Assembly: GCA_008921705.1 (NCBI GenBank)
Contig: VFFE01007859.1
Coordinates: 915,391 to 979,390, forward strand
Direction: 5' to 3'
DNA length: 64,000 bases
From: Burhinus oedicnemus
Taxonomy: Eukaryota > Chordata > Aves > Charadriiformes > Burhinidae
This document shows, piece by piece, positions 61,556 to 64,000 of this stretch. The stretch's first letter is position 1. Every line of letters starts with the position of its first letter. The notes beneath the pieces are model-generated. The model had not been told where the DNA came from. It saw nothing but the letters and a program-made list of their open reading frames with translations, and ran no database searches. A program made the translations under genes and the position numbers.

Positions 61556-63204
61556 TCAATTCTGATCTGAGTGAAACCGTAGGGACATTTCTTTACTATT
61601 GGGAGAAGCATCAGACTTGGTTTCAATTTCATTGTGCACTGTTAGGTGCCTAGTACATAAAACGTGAATGTTTCTGTAGGAACTTGCTGCTATAGAGAGA
61701 TTCCTACATGATGAGTATAGTTCCAGTTTTGTTTCTGTGACTGTGTTCTGTCCGAGTGTTTTCTAAACACACACAACGTGCTAGGGAAGACCATGTTGTT
61801 ATGTTAAAAGGGAAGTAGCTGTACAGTAAAACTTCTAAGTACTTGAAAGTTTTTATAAAAAGTTTAGGAAGGAGCTTAGTTGTGCTGTTTAGCATTTTCG
61901 TTAGCTTTCTTGCCTTTGCTCAGCTGAACTAAGACTGTTTGGGGTTCAGAAAGTACATACCCCAAATGAAGTATACACATGGACTTGACTTGTTAGACAC
62001 CCTTAGATCACACCTCATTTAAGTTGCACTAAATTAATTTAGAGCAGTATTGGCATACCTTTTGATAGAATTACCTAATCATTACAGTATTGCTTCAGGA
62101 AAGACAGGACTCCTCGTTTCCACACCACAGTGCAGTGCCTTCAGTCATCGTCTTTTGAGAGGTGTTCTGGACGAAGGGATTTTTCATCTGTCCTGTTAGA
62201 TTTGAGGCAACTTATGACCAGCAATGCAGGAACAGAGGGATGTGATCCATAGGTGTCCATATCTAGAAATCAGAACACCCAGCTGGGAAGGGGAGTCCTG
62301 TTTCTGTGGGAAAATCTGCTCCTCATTGCCTACATTATTCTTTTTTTCAATCTTGTGGTGTAAAATGTGAAAATAATCAATCTAAACTGTCTAATCATGT
62401 TTAATCCAATAGGTAGGTTTTCCTTGACAACACAGTGCTGCTTAAACTGACCTGAGTGATTTTGCACTAAATAGGATGCAAAGCACTTACGCACTCCGTT
62501 CCAGTGGCAATGGCTCACGTTAGAATGACGGCTACAAACTGGTGGGGACAGTAACACCTTACAGTGGGACAGCAGTTTGCTCGGGGAAAGTCTGATCGTA
62601 CGTTGCATGTACAACTGTCAACGGAGGTGTGCAGCGCCACCAATACTGAGAGAGCACAGGAGACACGAGGCGCTTTCAGAGAGGAGAGGACGGCCTGTGC
62701 AGAACAGTGTGAGTCTTAGGAAAACATCAGTGAGAGGTGCCTGTCTTCCTCTGATGTCAACCGCGCTGCGTTTTCCTGCCTTTCCCTTCCTTCCCAGCCG
62801 GACACGCTCAGCTTGGCAGCAGTCTGGCATGTACTGCATGGAAACTTCTGCAGCGTACAGCTGTGCTCAGCAGGCACACAGGTGTTTCTGCCTGTACTTT
62901 CTGTCTTGCCAATACTGGCATTGTGGTTTTTTTAAGGGTAGTTGGGATTTTTGGCAATCCCACTCGGATGTTCTGCAGATACAGGGCGAGTGGAGCCCAC
63001 CCAGCAAGAACAAATGAAATCATCCTTGTTCCTCACTGACTTCCTGGTCATTCTCAGCCTTTGAGGAAGAAGTCAAAGGGGACAGGTGAATCATTTAGGA
63101 AATGTTTCCGTATTAATATGCTTATTTTACTGTTTTGTAGCTTAGCCTGAAAGGCTTGGGCACAGCATCTGGCGTTCAGTGAGGTCCCGCCTTTCCCCCA
63201 GTGA
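61556..63204. other. Unique non-coding DNA
   Basis: No gene is recognised. The 62550-63030 part is GC-richer and holds an open frame of 146 codons that begins at TTG rather than ATG and has no domain signature. Confidence 0.5.
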
Positions 63205-63335
63205 TACTGCCGGATTGCTGAGGCACACGCAGGTCAAGAGACTGTCCACAAGGTCATCCAGTGACTCAATGCCTCGATTCAAACTCAGTCCCAGCATCTG
63301 CTTGACTCTTGATTTTTTGTTCTAACCATGAAACC
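63205..63335 (-). repeat. MIR-family SINE remnant
   Basis: The plus strand follows reverse-complement MIR closely: TTGCTGAGGCACACGCAGGT, CAAGAGACTGTCCACAAGGT, CATCCAGTGACTCAATGCCT, CGATTCAAACTCAGT and TTGTTCTAACCATGAA. Each corresponds to a consensus block (ACTGAGGCACAGAGAGGT, TAACTTGCCCAAGGTCAC, GATTCGAACCCAGG, TGCTCTTAACCACTA). Confidence 0.75.
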
Positions 63336-64000
63336 CACCCAAAATTAATTGGTGGGGAATTCAACGCTGGTTGGATTAAGTAGGTCCTTTTATGTTTGTG
63401 ACAATAGCATGTCAGTGTTTTCGTGATGAATAGAGGAAATCTGGTACACAACATCAATCCTTAGAGAAGAATTCAGTCCTTATAGGAGGAACAAGCTTTA
63501 GAAACTCAAACAAGCACACATACGCAAACAAACGAGAGACAGTCTTGGGGCTATTCATTGATTCAAAGACAAGTTTTCTTTGCTAATAGCTCTCGTGCTT
63601 CTGAGGCATTTTCTGCTGTGACCAAGGTCAGCATAACATGGCAGAAATCACTGTGTGGTAGGAAAGGGCACTGTCAGTTCTGTTTTGTATCTTTCTCTCT
63701 CTTTCTCAGTCTTGCTTTTTAACTTCTGCTTTTTTGAAAAATAAATGTCACACCAAAGATATGTCTGAAGTTCTTGTTAAGTCCTGAAAATCTGAATATT
63801 CAAAGGTTGAGAACATGATGCCTCCTCTAAAAAAAACAGTCTTTAAGGGACAGAAAATAAAGTACTCGCTTGATTTTATGGTTTACGTATTCCCTTAACA
63901 CAATACACAGTTCCATTAAATGTTTTTCTGTTATTCCATCAATAAGCTGACATTATCCAGAACAAATTGCTAAAGAGAAGGAGCTAAAACTGGAAGATTG
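63336..64000. other. Unique non-coding DNA
   Basis: No feature is recognised to the end of the window. Confidence 0.5.

Noticed and set aside
62577..63017. 146-codon plus-strand frame
   Set aside because: It begins at TTG, has no domain signature or splice context, and sits in a GC-richer patch where stops are rarer.

Overview
This window looks like gene-free (intergenic or deep intronic) nuclear DNA from a bird, most likely a neoavian species. The diagnosis rests on repeats. There are at least nine CR1 LINE copies or fragments, several ending in the characteristic ATTCTATGATTCTATGA-type 3' tail. There are four copies or fragments of an avian ERVL-type LTR that starts TGTCCTGGTTT in its own orientation and ends in TTAAACC..ACA. 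There are also several badly decayed MIR-family SINEs, which date to the amniote ancestor. I found no convincing protein-coding exon, tRNA, rRNA, CRISPR array or other cellular gene. All open frames with recognisable homology are pieces of broken CR1 ORF2 (reverse transcriptase).

Layout. 1-1.8 kb is AT-rich unique DNA. 1.8-3.9 kb holds an old forward CR1 followed by a reverse CR1 with an internal deletion. 3.9-7.6 kb is unique, with a pentanucleotide repeat and a 22-bp perfect palindrome. 7.65-9.84 kb is the longest CR1 copy (reverse) fused to a 5'-truncated LTR. 11.29-11.83 kb is a solo LTR. 14.17-15.54 kb is a forward CR1. A 20-N gap at 19.0 kb abuts the best preserved CR1 reverse-transcriptase segment (19.02-19.9 kb). 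20.4-20.6 kb has a CR1 tail and a G-quadruplex-prone tract. 25.0-25.6 kb and 37.6-37.8 kb hold reverse CR1 pieces of another subfamily. A second 20-N gap at 34.06 kb interrupts a TTCCC microsatellite. 41.16-41.78 kb is an LTR with a CR1 tail nested inside it. 47.13-47.78 kb is a solo LTR with a perfect 5-bp target-site duplication. 48-64 kb has no recognisable CR1 or LTR, but holds four well-supported or probable MIR remnants plus two weaker ones.

Nothing here works as a pathway or operon. The content is a record of transposition and decay. The most informative observations are a premature stop shared by two CR1 copies, the nested and TSD-flanked LTRs that give a relative chronology, the MIR-rich, CR1-free right end, and a few short structured motifs. 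I did not find a new biological system.
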